64,000 nucleotides of DNA. Source: Gracilimonas sp. Lineage in GTDB: Bacteria; Bacteroidota; Rhodothermia; Balneolales; Balneolaceae. A program made the position numbers and the translations under genes. Of the stretch, positions 47,663 to 54,361 are shown one piece after another; within the stretch, counting starts at the first letter, position 1; each line of letters opens with the position of its first letter. Location: contig NZ_JABURM010000006.1 in the NCBI RefSeq assembly GCF_014762685.1, positions 1-64,000 of the forward strand, in the 5' to 3' direction. A model generated the notes under the pieces. That model had not been told where the DNA came from. It saw only the letters and a program-made list of their open reading frames with translations, and ran no database searches.

Positions 47663-48097
47663 TTAAGAGGGTGAATTTTTTGACAATAATCGTTCGCGCA
47701 GCTGTTCCAACAATGAGATCACTTCATTTTGAACCATTTCAAAGGTGAGGTCTGAGCGCTTTGCCACAAAAGCATAGTGCAATCCTATTTCAGCAATTGT
47801 GGGCAATTCAGTTATGATATGTTGATTAAGACGGTAAGCTTCACGCAACAATCGCTTGGTTCTGATACGCTGCACAGCTTTACCGATTTTTTTAGGAGCT
47901 ATAAAGCCAACAAGGATTTTCTTGTCAGCATTAGGATAGGTGGCGTAGCGAAGGTTCAAATTGGGTGATTTGAGTATTGAGGAACTCGAAAACAGCCCCT
48001 CAAAATTTCGCCTGCCACGTAAAATGTGTGACTTAGGTAACGTAAATCTACGTTCAGGAGAATCCGTAAGGTTACTTAGCTCCTTTTCTCTCATCAC
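47663..48097 (-). CDS. rnpA: Ribonuclease P protein component
   Basis: Protein subunit of RNase P, which with M1 RNA matures tRNA 5' ends. 144 aa with the family core [49 protein letters not shown]. The usual RNR signature here is R-I-R-x-K-R, i.e. the Asn is replaced by Ile. Its start overlaps the rpmH coding end by 26 nt, and a second ATG at 48094 is possible. The tail beyond 115 is variable. Most likely functional, as position and the rest of the motif are normal. Confidence 0.9.
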   Translation of the reverse strand: MMREKELSNLTDSPERRFTLPKSHILRGRRNFEGLFSSSSILKSPNLNLRYATYPNADKKILVGFIAPKKIGKAVQRIRTKRLLREAYRLNQHIITELPTIAEIGLHYAFVAKRSDLTFEMVQNEVISLLEQLRERLLSKNSPS

Positions 48098-48230
48098 TGA
48101 CGGTTAGCTTATGACGGCCTTTCTTGCGACGGCTCGCAATGGTTTTACGTCCGTTTTTGCTAGACATGCGTTCGCGAAAACCATGCTTGTTTTTGCGCTT
48201 CTTATTACTTGGTTGATACGTGCGTTTCAT
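48072..48230 (-). CDS. rpmH: 50S ribosomal protein L34
   Basis: 52-codon gene on the minus strand: [20 protein letters not shown], then [32 protein letters not shown] and stop. It is an unambiguous L34, with the usual KRTYQPS start and GRKxxxxRRxKGRHxL core. Its last 26 nt overlap the rnpA start in another frame, which couples translation of the two genes. A promoter element lies about 47 nt upstream. Confidence 0.95.
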   Translation of the reverse strand: MKRTYQPSNKKRKNKHGFRERMSSKNGRKTIASRRKKGRHKLTVSDERKGAK

Positions 48231-48276
48231 GAATCAGGATATTTTATGCGTTCAATTTCTCATCCGAAAAAGGCTT

Positions 48277-48284
48277 TAAATATA
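48277..48284 (-). promoter_or_regulatory. -7 element of the rpmH-rnpA-yidC operon
   Basis: Minus strand TATATTTA, close to TAnnTTTG, 47 nt before rpmH. Confidence 0.4.
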
Positions 48285-48444
48285 AAGAGAATCTCCGAAA
48301 AAACAGAACTAAAATTTACCCCTTATCACCTTTTATGAACCAATTGATTTATTTTGCCTTTAAAATATATTTATATGTGCGGAGTTTTAAGTATATGGTG
48401 CCTGTAAGTAACTAATTCATTATAAGTTAATAAACCGCTTAAGT

Positions 48445-49233
48445 ATGCTTGCAAGAAGATTTAAACTTTATTTCTATGCTGCTTTTTTTCTTTTTTTAGG
48501 ATTTCCTGAAGGAATAAAAGCGCAGGATTCGATAACAAAAGATTCTTTACTTCAAACAGCCGGAGAATATTTTAGTGGGGCCAGGGAAAAGGAAGCCCTG
48601 GATACATACCTGAAAATACTTGAGCTCGAGAAAAATAATTTTGAGGCGTTATGGCATACCAGCCTGTTGTATGCACGCATTGGGTTTCGCAAGGATGCTC
48701 GAGAACAGAAAGAAGAGTATTATCAAAAAGCTTTCGAATATGCGGAACAAACACTGGAAGAATATCCTGATAAAGGCCATGCTCACTTTGTTTACGCCGT
48801 GGCCAATGGAAGAATTTCCGACATCTCTAGAACTCAAGTTCGTATTGAGAAATCTCACATTATAAAAAAACATGCTGAAAAAACTTTGGAAATGATTCCT
48901 GATTATGCCCCTGCCTGGCATTTACTTGGCATCTGGAATAGTGAAATTTCCAATGTTGGATCGGCACAAAAAATGGCAGCTGGAGTTTTTTCCAAAGGAT
49001 TACCGGAAGGAGCTTCTAACAGCAAAGCCGAAGAGTATATTCTAAAAGCCATTGAACTGGATCCTGATCAAACTTTACGGTTTAAACTGGATTTGGCACG
49101 CCATTATAACCGGGCAGGCGAAACTGAAAAAGCCATTCAAATTCTGGAAGAAATCATCGACATAAAACCTCAAAATGAGATTGACGAATGGAATTTAGAG
49201 CGGGCTAGAGAATTGCTTGAAGAACTTTCCTGA
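48445..49233 (+). CDS. Secreted or periplasmic TPR protein
   Basis: 262 aa with a signal peptide (MLARRFKLYFYAAFFLFLGF, then PEGIKAQ). TPR-like units follow through the mature part, for instance ALDTYLKILELEKNNFEALW, YAEQTLEEYPDKGHAHFVYA and AIQILEEIIDIKPQN. It lacks enzymatic motifs and probably scaffolds periplasmic proteins. Single gene, convergent with glyS, with two REP-like hairpins after it. Confidence 0.8.
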   Translation: MLARRFKLYFYAAFFLFLGFPEGIKAQDSITKDSLLQTAGEYFSGAREKEALDTYLKILELEKNNFEALWHTSLLYARIGFRKDAREQKEEYYQKAFEYAEQTLEEYPDKGHAHFVYAVANGRISDISRTQVRIEKSHIIKKHAEKTLEMIPDYAPAWHLLGIWNSEISNVGSAQKMAAGVFSKGLPEGASNSKAEEYILKAIELDPDQTLRFKLDLARHYNRAGETEKAIQILEEIIDIKPQNEIDEWNLERARELLEELS

Positions 49234-49261
49234 ATAACTCCACTTCGAGATAAATCTAAAA

Positions 49262-49363
49262 AACCTGCGAGCGTCCTTCGGTCCTCGCAGCGTTCGGTAT
49301 AGTATAAAATTATAAATTTGACCATCACAACGCTTGGAGGACCTGTCGGACGCTCCAAGGTTG
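49262..49363. repeat. Inverted pair of REP-like covarying hairpins
   Basis: Two hairpins in opposite orientation between convergent genes. The first (49265-49290) pairs CTGCGAG with CTCGCAG; the second (49333-49359) pairs CTTGGAG with CTCCAAG. Read from its own 5' side the second has the same plan: AAC, CTnnGAG, CGTCC, loop, GGTC, CTCnnAG, a single bulged C, GTT. Two stem base pairs differ by compensating changes (G-C to T-A, C-G to G-C). Confidence 0.7.
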
Positions 49364-49389
49364 ATCCTAAGATGATTTGAATCCGATAA

Positions 49390-50847
49390 CTATTCCGGCT
49401 TCCAGTTCTTCATTCCGTCTCTTACAACATCAGCAATCTTAGAAACCGGTATTCTCTCCTGACTCATGTCATCACGATATCGTATGGTTACCGTATTCTC
49501 ACCTTCTGATTCCACCCCGTCAAAATCAACGGTAATGCAGAATGGGGTTCCTGCTTCATCCAGCCTGCGGTAGCGTTTACCGATGGATCCTGAGTCATCA
49601 TACATCACAGAAAACTCTTCCCGAAGATCTTCTTCAATCTGGTGTGCAAGATCCTGCAGCTTGTCTTTCTTGATGAGCGGAAAAATACCAACCTGGACGG
49701 GAGCCAGTTTCGGATTCATTTTCAATACCACACGGGTATCGCCTTCTACTTCCTCTTCGCGATAGGCATCACAAAGTACCATTAAGGTCAGCCGGTCGAG
49801 TCCAACGGAAGTTTCGATTACATAAGGCACAAAACGCTCCTGATTCTTCTGATCGAAATAATCCATTTTCTTACCGGAAAACTCGGCATGCTGGCTCAGA
49901 TCAAAATCGGTGCGATTATGAATTCCTTCCACTTCCTGCCAGCCAATGGGGTATTTATATTGAATGTCGGCTGCGGCTCGGGCGTAATGTGCGAGCTTAT
50001 CTTCGGGATGCGGAGCCGTTCTCAGGTTCTCCTCTCGGATTCCCATTTTTTTGTGCCACTCAAGGCGTTTTTCCAGCCACTTCTCGTATTCGGCTTCGTC
50101 AGTTCCGGGCTTCACAAAATATTGCATTTCCATCTGCTCAAATTCCCGCATGCGGAATACAAACTGCCGCGCCACCACCTCATTCCGAAAGGCTTTCCCG
50201 GTTTGTGCAATTCCAAACGGAACCTGAACACGCGCCGTATCCAGCACATTCTTGTAGTTCACAAATATTCCCTGTGCCGTTTCGGGCCGCAAATACACGC
50301 CTTCTTCTTCGGTGGAAGTGGAACCAAACTGTGTCTTGAACATGAGGTTAAACTGGCGCACTTCCGTCCAGTCGAATGCGCCGGACTCGGGGGCACGGAT
50401 TTCATTTTCCATGATAATCTCGTACAGATCTTCCGTCAGACTTTTGCGTGAACCACAGGAGTCCAGTTTTTCCTGAATGGCATTCGCTTCTTCATGCTTC
50501 TCATTTTTTCGCAGCTTCTCAATATGCTGCTCGATAATCATATCCGCACGATAGCGTTTTTTGGACTGCTTGTCGTCAATCATCGGGTCGTTGAATCCAC
50601 CCACGTGACCGCTGGCCTCCCACACCTTTGGGTGCATAAAAATAGCGGCATCAATACCCACAATGTTATCATGGCGACGGGTCATCTCGGTCCACCATGC
50701 ATCGCGGATATTTCGTTTCAATTCTACACCGAGGGGGCCGTAATCGTATACGGCACTGAGTCCGCCATAAATCTCCGACGATTGAAAGATGAATCCACGC
50801 GCTTTCGCCAGTGATACAATTTTATCCAGGTTGTCCAAATTCGACAT
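49390..50847 (-). CDS. glyS: Glycine-tRNA ligase (dimeric alpha2 type)
   Basis: Class II aminoacyl-tRNA synthetase, 485 aa, of the single-chain type found in archaea, eukaryotes and many bacteria, not the alpha2beta2 type. Motifs: SSEIYGGLSAVYDYGPLGVELK near 25-45, SGHVGGFNDP, motif 2 GKAFRNEVVARQFVFRMREFEQ, motif 3 ETSVGLDRLTLMVL near 340, then the C-terminal anticodon domain (PVQVGIFPLIKKDKL). A TATCTTTG promoter element lies 41 nt upstream of the start. No anomalies. Confidence 0.96.
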   Translation of the reverse strand: MSNLDNLDKIVSLAKARGFIFQSSEIYGGLSAVYDYGPLGVELKRNIRDAWWTEMTRRHDNIVGIDAAIFMHPKVWEASGHVGGFNDPMIDDKQSKKRYRADMIIEQHIEKLRKNEKHEEANAIQEKLDSCGSRKSLTEDLYEIIMENEIRAPESGAFDWTEVRQFNLMFKTQFGSTSTEEEGVYLRPETAQGIFVNYKNVLDTARVQVPFGIAQTGKAFRNEVVARQFVFRMREFEQMEMQYFVKPGTDEAEYEKWLEKRLEWHKKMGIREENLRTAPHPEDKLAHYARAAADIQYKYPIGWQEVEGIHNRTDFDLSQHAEFSGKKMDYFDQKNQERFVPYVIETSVGLDRLTLMVLCDAYREEEVEGDTRVVLKMNPKLAPVQVGIFPLIKKDKLQDLAHQIEEDLREEFSVMYDDSGSIGKRYRRLDEAGTPFCITVDFDGVESEGENTVTIRYRDDMSQERIPVSKIADVVRDGMKNWKPE

Positions 50848-50887
50848 GTGTGAGTATGATGTTTACAATTCAAAATTCGTTGAGCGC

Positions 50888-50895
50888 CAAAGATA
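50888..50895 (-). promoter_or_regulatory. -7 element of glyS
   Basis: Minus strand TATCTTTG, 41 nt before the glyS start; -33 element unclear. Confidence 0.45.
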
Positions 50896-51030
50896 AGGAA
50901 AATTTTAAGTGAGATAATTTTAAATGTTAAATAACCTCCATTCATTTAACATTTAAAATTAAGCATTAAACAAATATGCGTATCTATCCACAAAATCATA
51001 CCTTCAGACCCACTGATAACTGTTGACTGC

Positions 51031-51071
51031 TAACTGCTAACTGCTAACTGCTAACTGCTAACTGCTAACTG
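51031..51071 (+). repeat. Heptanucleotide tandem repeat upstream of the endonuclease III gene
   Basis: Six copies (last incomplete) of TAACTGC in perfect tandem, ending 3 nt before the ATG at 51075. Because seven is not a multiple of three and it sits directly upstream of a start codon, copy changes would shift spacing of any ribosome binding signal. Confidence 0.85.
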
Positions 51072-51074
51072 AGC

Positions 51075-51779
51075 ATGGCGAAAGAGAAAAACAAGCTTCC
51101 GAAACTCCCAAAGAAATCAAAAAAACAGAAAGAGCGGGCGCTGGAAATACTGAATGAACTTTATAAGCATTATCCTAATCCGCATTGCGAGTTAAATCAT
51201 CGAAACCCTTTTGAACTCCTCATCGCCACTATTTTGAGTGCACAGTGTACCGATGTCCGGGTAAATAAAACCACTCCGGCCCTGTTCGAAACTTATCCCA
51301 CTCCGGAATTAATGAAAGATGCTCCTTTGGAGGAACTGGAAGAACTGGTTAAATCTACCGGGTTTTATCGAAACAAAGCAAAGTCACTCAAGGAAACCTC
51401 ACGTATTTTGGTTGAGGAATTTGACGGAAAAGTCCCAAAAAGTATGGAAGATCTTTTGAAACTGAGAGGTGCCGCCCGAAAAACTGCCAATGTGGTATTG
51501 GGAAATGCCTTTGGGATTAATGTAGGTGTGGTGGTAGATACACATGTGAAGCGTTTTGCCAATCGATTTGATCTAACCAAAGAGAAAAAGAACACCAATA
51601 AAATCGAAAAAGACCTGATGGCATTATTCCCACGCGAAAGTTGGACGGATTTATCCCATTTGATAATCCATCATGGCCGCGGCCCCTGTAAAGCCCGAAT
51701 TTCGGAAGCGCCGGATCACCCCCTCTGCAAGAATTACGGTATTAATTGCAAATGCCAGAAGATGAGGGCAAACAATTAA
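51075..51779 (+). CDS. nth: Endonuclease III-like DNA glycosylase with divergent motifs
   Basis: 234 aa base-excision-repair protein of the HhH-GPD superfamily. The N-terminus is lysine-rich. LLIATILSAQCTDVRVNKTT (48-67) is typical, and the catalytic Lys136 and Asp155 (VDTH) are retained. Two family marks differ: the hairpin LPGVG(x)K is LRGAARK (130-136), and the four cluster cysteines are at 205, 218, 225 and 227 (C-X12-C-X6-C-X-C) instead of C-X6-C-X2-C-X5-C. The function as a pyrimidine glycosylase is therefore likely but the iron-sulfur cluster is uncertain. Confidence 0.85.
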   Translation: MAKEKNKLPKLPKKSKKQKERALEILNELYKHYPNPHCELNHRNPFELLIATILSAQCTDVRVNKTTPALFETYPTPELMKDAPLEELEELVKSTGFYRNKAKSLKETSRILVEEFDGKVPKSMEDLLKLRGAARKTANVVLGNAFGINVGVVVDTHVKRFANRFDLTKEKKNTNKIEKDLMALFPRESWTDLSHLIIHHGRGPCKARISEAPDHPLCKNYGINCKCQKMRANN

Positions 51780-51789
51780 CCCGATTATT

Positions 51790-51810
51790 GTAGGGGCGAA
51801 TCGCATTCGC
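51790..51810 (+). repeat. Left REP sequence of the RAYT element
   Basis: GTAG followed by GGGCGAATCGCATTCGC; GCGAAT-CGC-ATTCGC folds into a hairpin. Identical, in opposite orientation, to 52390-52410. It starts 11 nt after the stop codon of the endonuclease III gene. Confidence 0.82.
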
Positions 51811-51838
51811 TTTTTGTTATAAACCTGTAAAAATAGTT

Positions 51839-52366
51839 TTATCTGCAATATCTGTCTTTATCCCATAACCCGGGATTCATATCAATGTATTCCGTGATTT
51901 TATTTAGTGATTCCTGATCACGGATGATATGTTCATAGTAATTTCTCTGCCAAATTTTTGGCAGAGATGTTTTCCGTATTTGATTAATCTGTCTGGTAAC
52001 CGTTGATTTATAGCCTCTAACGATCGCTCCAACAGAATTCGACGGCGATTTAAAAACCCGGGGGAGGGGCAAATCGCTATACGCCCCTACGGTTTTTTCG
52101 GCATCTGCTATCTGAAATACAGCATGCATGTGATTTGGCATTATTACAAAACTACCCAGTTTAATATTTGATCGGATATTCTCTGTATTCATCCATTTCC
52201 TTTTTGCAACTTCGCCATAATGGTTTAAAATCATATGGCCATTAAAAATCTCTCCAAATATATGACGCATTTTGTGGGTACAGATCGTTATGAAATAGAA
52301 TCCCGGTTGCGCATAATCATAGTATTGCAGACGAATTGATTTTCGGTTACGTTTGTAGAAATTCAT
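51839..52366 (-). CDS. REP-associated tyrosine transposase (RAYT)
   Basis: 175 aa Y1-type single-strand transposase related to IS200/IS605 TnpA. The HUH motif is in IMPNHMHAVFQIADAE, the catalytic Tyr region is WQRNYYEHIIRDQESLNKI near 145, followed by the C-terminal YIDMNPGLWDKDRY. It ends 29 nt inside the left REP and begins 24 nt inside the right REP. RAYTs are usually single-copy and domesticated, spreading REPs. Codons about 93-101 contain a REP-like GTAGGGGCG stretch. Confidence 0.9.
   Translation of the reverse strand: MNFYKRNRKSIRLQYYDYAQPGFYFITICTHKMRHIFGEIFNGHMILNHYGEVAKRKWMNTENIRSNIKLGSFVIMPNHMHAVFQIADAEKTVGAYSDLPLPRVFKSPSNSVGAIVRGYKSTVTRQINQIRKTSLPKIWQRNYYEHIIRDQESLNKITEYIDMNPGLWDKDRYCR
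52065..52090. repeat. REP-like sequence inside the RAYT reading frame
   Basis: On the minus strand GTAGGGGCG, then TATAGCGATT, then TGCCCCT. It copies the head and the G/C-rich foot of the flanking REPs with a different loop, and it encodes VGAYSDLPL without breaking the frame. Confidence 0.6.
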
Positions 52367-52389
52367 TTTTTAATCATTTAGTACATTGG

Positions 52390-52410
52390 GCGAATGCGAT
52401 TCGCCCCTAC
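52390..52410 (-). repeat. Right REP sequence of the RAYT element
   Basis: Reverse complement of the left REP; extended to 52388 it forms a complete hairpin GGGCGAAT-GCG-ATTCGCCC followed by the CTAC complement of GTAG. Confidence 0.82.
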
Positions 52411-52480
52411 GTTTAATATTTTGATCTCTTCATACTGTTAGAGCCAAATCAAACCTATTCCTTACAAACTATTTTCTACC

Positions 52481-53737
52481 GTGCCTAAAAAACCTGATAC
52501 CATTTTTTCATCCTACACCGATCCCATTCCGCCTTTGCGGTTTGATGTGCAGATCATTCCCATCAAACAAGACGGACAAACCTATTTGTATTTCCAGGAT
52601 CAGTACGGATATGCTACAGCCAATTTTGCAGTACCTTATTCGGCCCAAACTATTTTTTCGTTATTTGATGGGTCACGAAGTGTCGAGGACATTCTGAAAT
52701 TCAGCAGCAATGGTGTCACCAAAGAACAGATTCTGGAGTATGTTCAATTTTTGGATGAGAACGCCCTGCTTCATTCTCAGTATTTTCGAGAACATGCTGA
52801 GAAAGCAGAAGCCGAATATGAACAATCCGATATTCACCATTCCATCACTGCCGGACTTTCCTACCCCGATGACCCCAAAGAAATGGAGCATTTCCTGAAT
52901 GAGGCTTTTGAAAAATTACCGACTTCGGATCCGGTTCAAACCGCAAAAGCATTGTATGCTCCCCACATCGACCTGCGATTTGGACTGAACAGCTATGTGA
53001 AGGCATTCTCTTCCATTAAAGATTTAAAACCTAAACGAGTAGTAATGCTGGCTACTTCACACTACTCAGGCTTGTATCCGGATATATATGAAGAGCGACC
53101 CTTTGTCCTCTCCCGTAAAGATTTTGTAATGGTGAACGGACCGGTAAAGTCTGGCCAAAAGGGGATTGAAAAACTTTCTGCACACCTAGGTAACGATCAG
53201 GAAAGCTACGGGGTAACTTTTCAAGATCGTGCACACCGGATAGAACACAGTATTGAATTACATCTTATTTTTCTAAACCATCTTTGGGAACATGAATTTG
53301 AAATCATCCCCATCCTGGTTGGGAGCCTGGATGAATTGTTTTACAAAGCTGATGGATTTCAGGGGCAGCAAGTTGAGAACTTTACCGGGCTATTGAATGA
53401 AGTTTTTGGGAATGATAAAGAGACCTTCTTTTTGATCAGTGGTGATCTGGCCCATGTTGGGAAAAAGTTCGGGGATCAAAAACCGGCAAAAGAATTATTT
53501 GAGGAGGTTCGAAATTTTGATGAAGCATTTTTGGATTACGGCGCACAAGGAAATTCCGAGGAACTGCTGAATTTAATGAGCCAAAAATACGACCCTTACA
53601 GGACTTGTGGCTATCCCCCGCTTTTTTCTTTTCTCAAATCATTTCCAAACTCAAAAGGAGAAATTCTAACCTACGATATTTGGGATGAAGAAGAATGCGA
53701 AAGCGGAGTAAGCTTCGGCTCTATATTGTACCGGTGA
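52481..53737 (+). CDS. Memo-family protein (AmmeMemoRadiSam system protein B) with PqqD-like N-terminus
   Basis: 418 aa starting with GTG. Residues about 20-100 (YFQDQYGYATANFAVPYSAQ, LFDGSRSVEDILKFS, YVQFLDENALLHS) look like a PqqD-type winged-helix domain. The Memo domain (about 150-418) has the likely metal site: H162 in APHIDLRFG, H194 in TSHYSGLY, EHSIELHLIFL (255-265), GDLAHVGK with His325 and the Cys of CGYPPL. Memo proteins are metal-dependent dioxygenase-like proteins; the partner AMMECR1 and radical SAM genes are not in the window. Cellular role in bacteria unsettled. Confidence 0.85.
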   Translation: MPKKPDTIFSSYTDPIPPLRFDVQIIPIKQDGQTYLYFQDQYGYATANFAVPYSAQTIFSLFDGSRSVEDILKFSSNGVTKEQILEYVQFLDENALLHSQYFREHAEKAEAEYEQSDIHHSITAGLSYPDDPKEMEHFLNEAFEKLPTSDPVQTAKALYAPHIDLRFGLNSYVKAFSSIKDLKPKRVVMLATSHYSGLYPDIYEERPFVLSRKDFVMVNGPVKSGQKGIEKLSAHLGNDQESYGVTFQDRAHRIEHSIELHLIFLNHLWEHEFEIIPILVGSLDELFYKADGFQGQQVENFTGLLNEVFGNDKETFFLISGDLAHVGKKFGDQKPAKELFEEVRNFDEAFLDYGAQGNSEELLNLMSQKYDPYRTCGYPPLFSFLKSFPNSKGEILTYDIWDEEECESGVSFGSILYR

Positions 53738-53762
53738 TCATTTTGCCAATGCCAATATTTAA

Positions 53763-53782
53763 ATTCCCGTCTGCGCGGGAAT
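53763..53782. repeat. dRS3-like palindrome
   Basis: ATTCCCGTCTGCGCGGGAAT, a 7-bp-arm hairpin of the pattern ATTCCC-N8-GGGAAT, the same pattern as the dRS3 repeats of Neisseria. It lies 26 nt after the Memo gene stop, so it may also serve as a terminator, though no T-run is adjacent. Confidence 0.45.
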
Positions 53783-53869
53783 GACCGCAGGAGAGTTTTT
53801 GTCATGCTTCCACCTCTCCTGATTCAAACAGTTCTCCCTTTGATGTTCCTTGTTGGATATTCGATGTTC

Positions 53870-54199
53870 TTACTCTTTTATCTCCATTTTCTCTGCAAAA
53901 TAATCACAGAAATCTCTCATATCACCGGCAATACGTTCGTCGTCTATAGAACTTTGGAGGGTATTGGCCATCGTTACCAATGTTTGATGGAAAAAAATCT
54001 TCATTTCATCCACTGTCATATCACGTGTCCAAAGATCCAGTTTCAAAGTATCTTTATTATGGGAATCCCAGAATGACAGCAGCATTGCCCGGCAATTAAC
54101 GGCATCTACATTGGGCATATCATCCGCTTTGAAGGCGATGTTATTGGCCACGTTTTGGTCGTCTAATTCTACGGTGATCTTAATATTTTTTTTCTGCAT
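53870..54199 (-). CDS. gldC: GldC-family gliding motility protein
   Basis: 109 aa without signal peptide: MQKKNIKITVELDDQNVANN, WDSHNKDTLKLDLWTRDMTV, MKIFFHQTLVTMANTL. Length and sequence fit GldC, a cytoplasmic accessory protein of Bacteroidota gliding and the type 9 secretion system in Flavobacterium. No other gld, spr or por gene is in this window. A similar plus-strand frame at 53804-54076 is antisense to it and not considered real. Confidence 0.85.
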   Translation of the reverse strand: MQKKNIKITVELDDQNVANNIAFKADDMPNVDAVNCRAMLLSFWDSHNKDTLKLDLWTRDMTVDEMKIFFHQTLVTMANTLQSSIDDERIAGDMRDFCDYFAEKMEIKE

Positions 54200-54361
54200 T
54201 GGGTGCTCTTTTTTTGAATTCTCTCAAAACTAAGGGTTTTTGGTGTGAATTCATTTTCGTGTTTTAGAATTTTCAATAGAAACCTCACGATTAATTTCAT
54301 ACCGCATCCAATTAATCCATATTTTTAGTCCTTCACTTTTCATAAAGATATTCATCAAACG

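Larger units (their letters stand above)
51790..52410. mobile_element. REP-flanked RAYT element
   Basis: The ends 51790-51810 and 52390-52410 are a perfect 21-bp inverted repeat. Each end begins with the tetranucleotide GTAG followed by a hairpin (GGGCGAAT-CGC-ATTCGCCC in the right copy). They frame one RAYT transposase gene. GTAG plus a hairpin is the known form of REP sequences recognised by these enzymes. Confidence 0.82.

Noticed and set aside
48111-48338. Plus-strand open frame of 75 codons at the rpmH locus
   Set aside because: It is antisense to rpmH, whose product is unmistakable L34.
50985-51000. DnaA-box-like CTATCCACA upstream of the endonuclease III gene
   Set aside because: Single, imperfect and far from dnaA; only the 30.8-31.1 kb cluster is convincing.
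51031-51071. CRISPR-like repeat array
   Set aside because: The units are 7 nt with no spacers; it is a simple tandem repeat.
53804-54076. Plus-strand open frame of 90 codons overlapping gldC
   Set aside because: It is antisense to the recognisable GldC protein and has no family features of its own.
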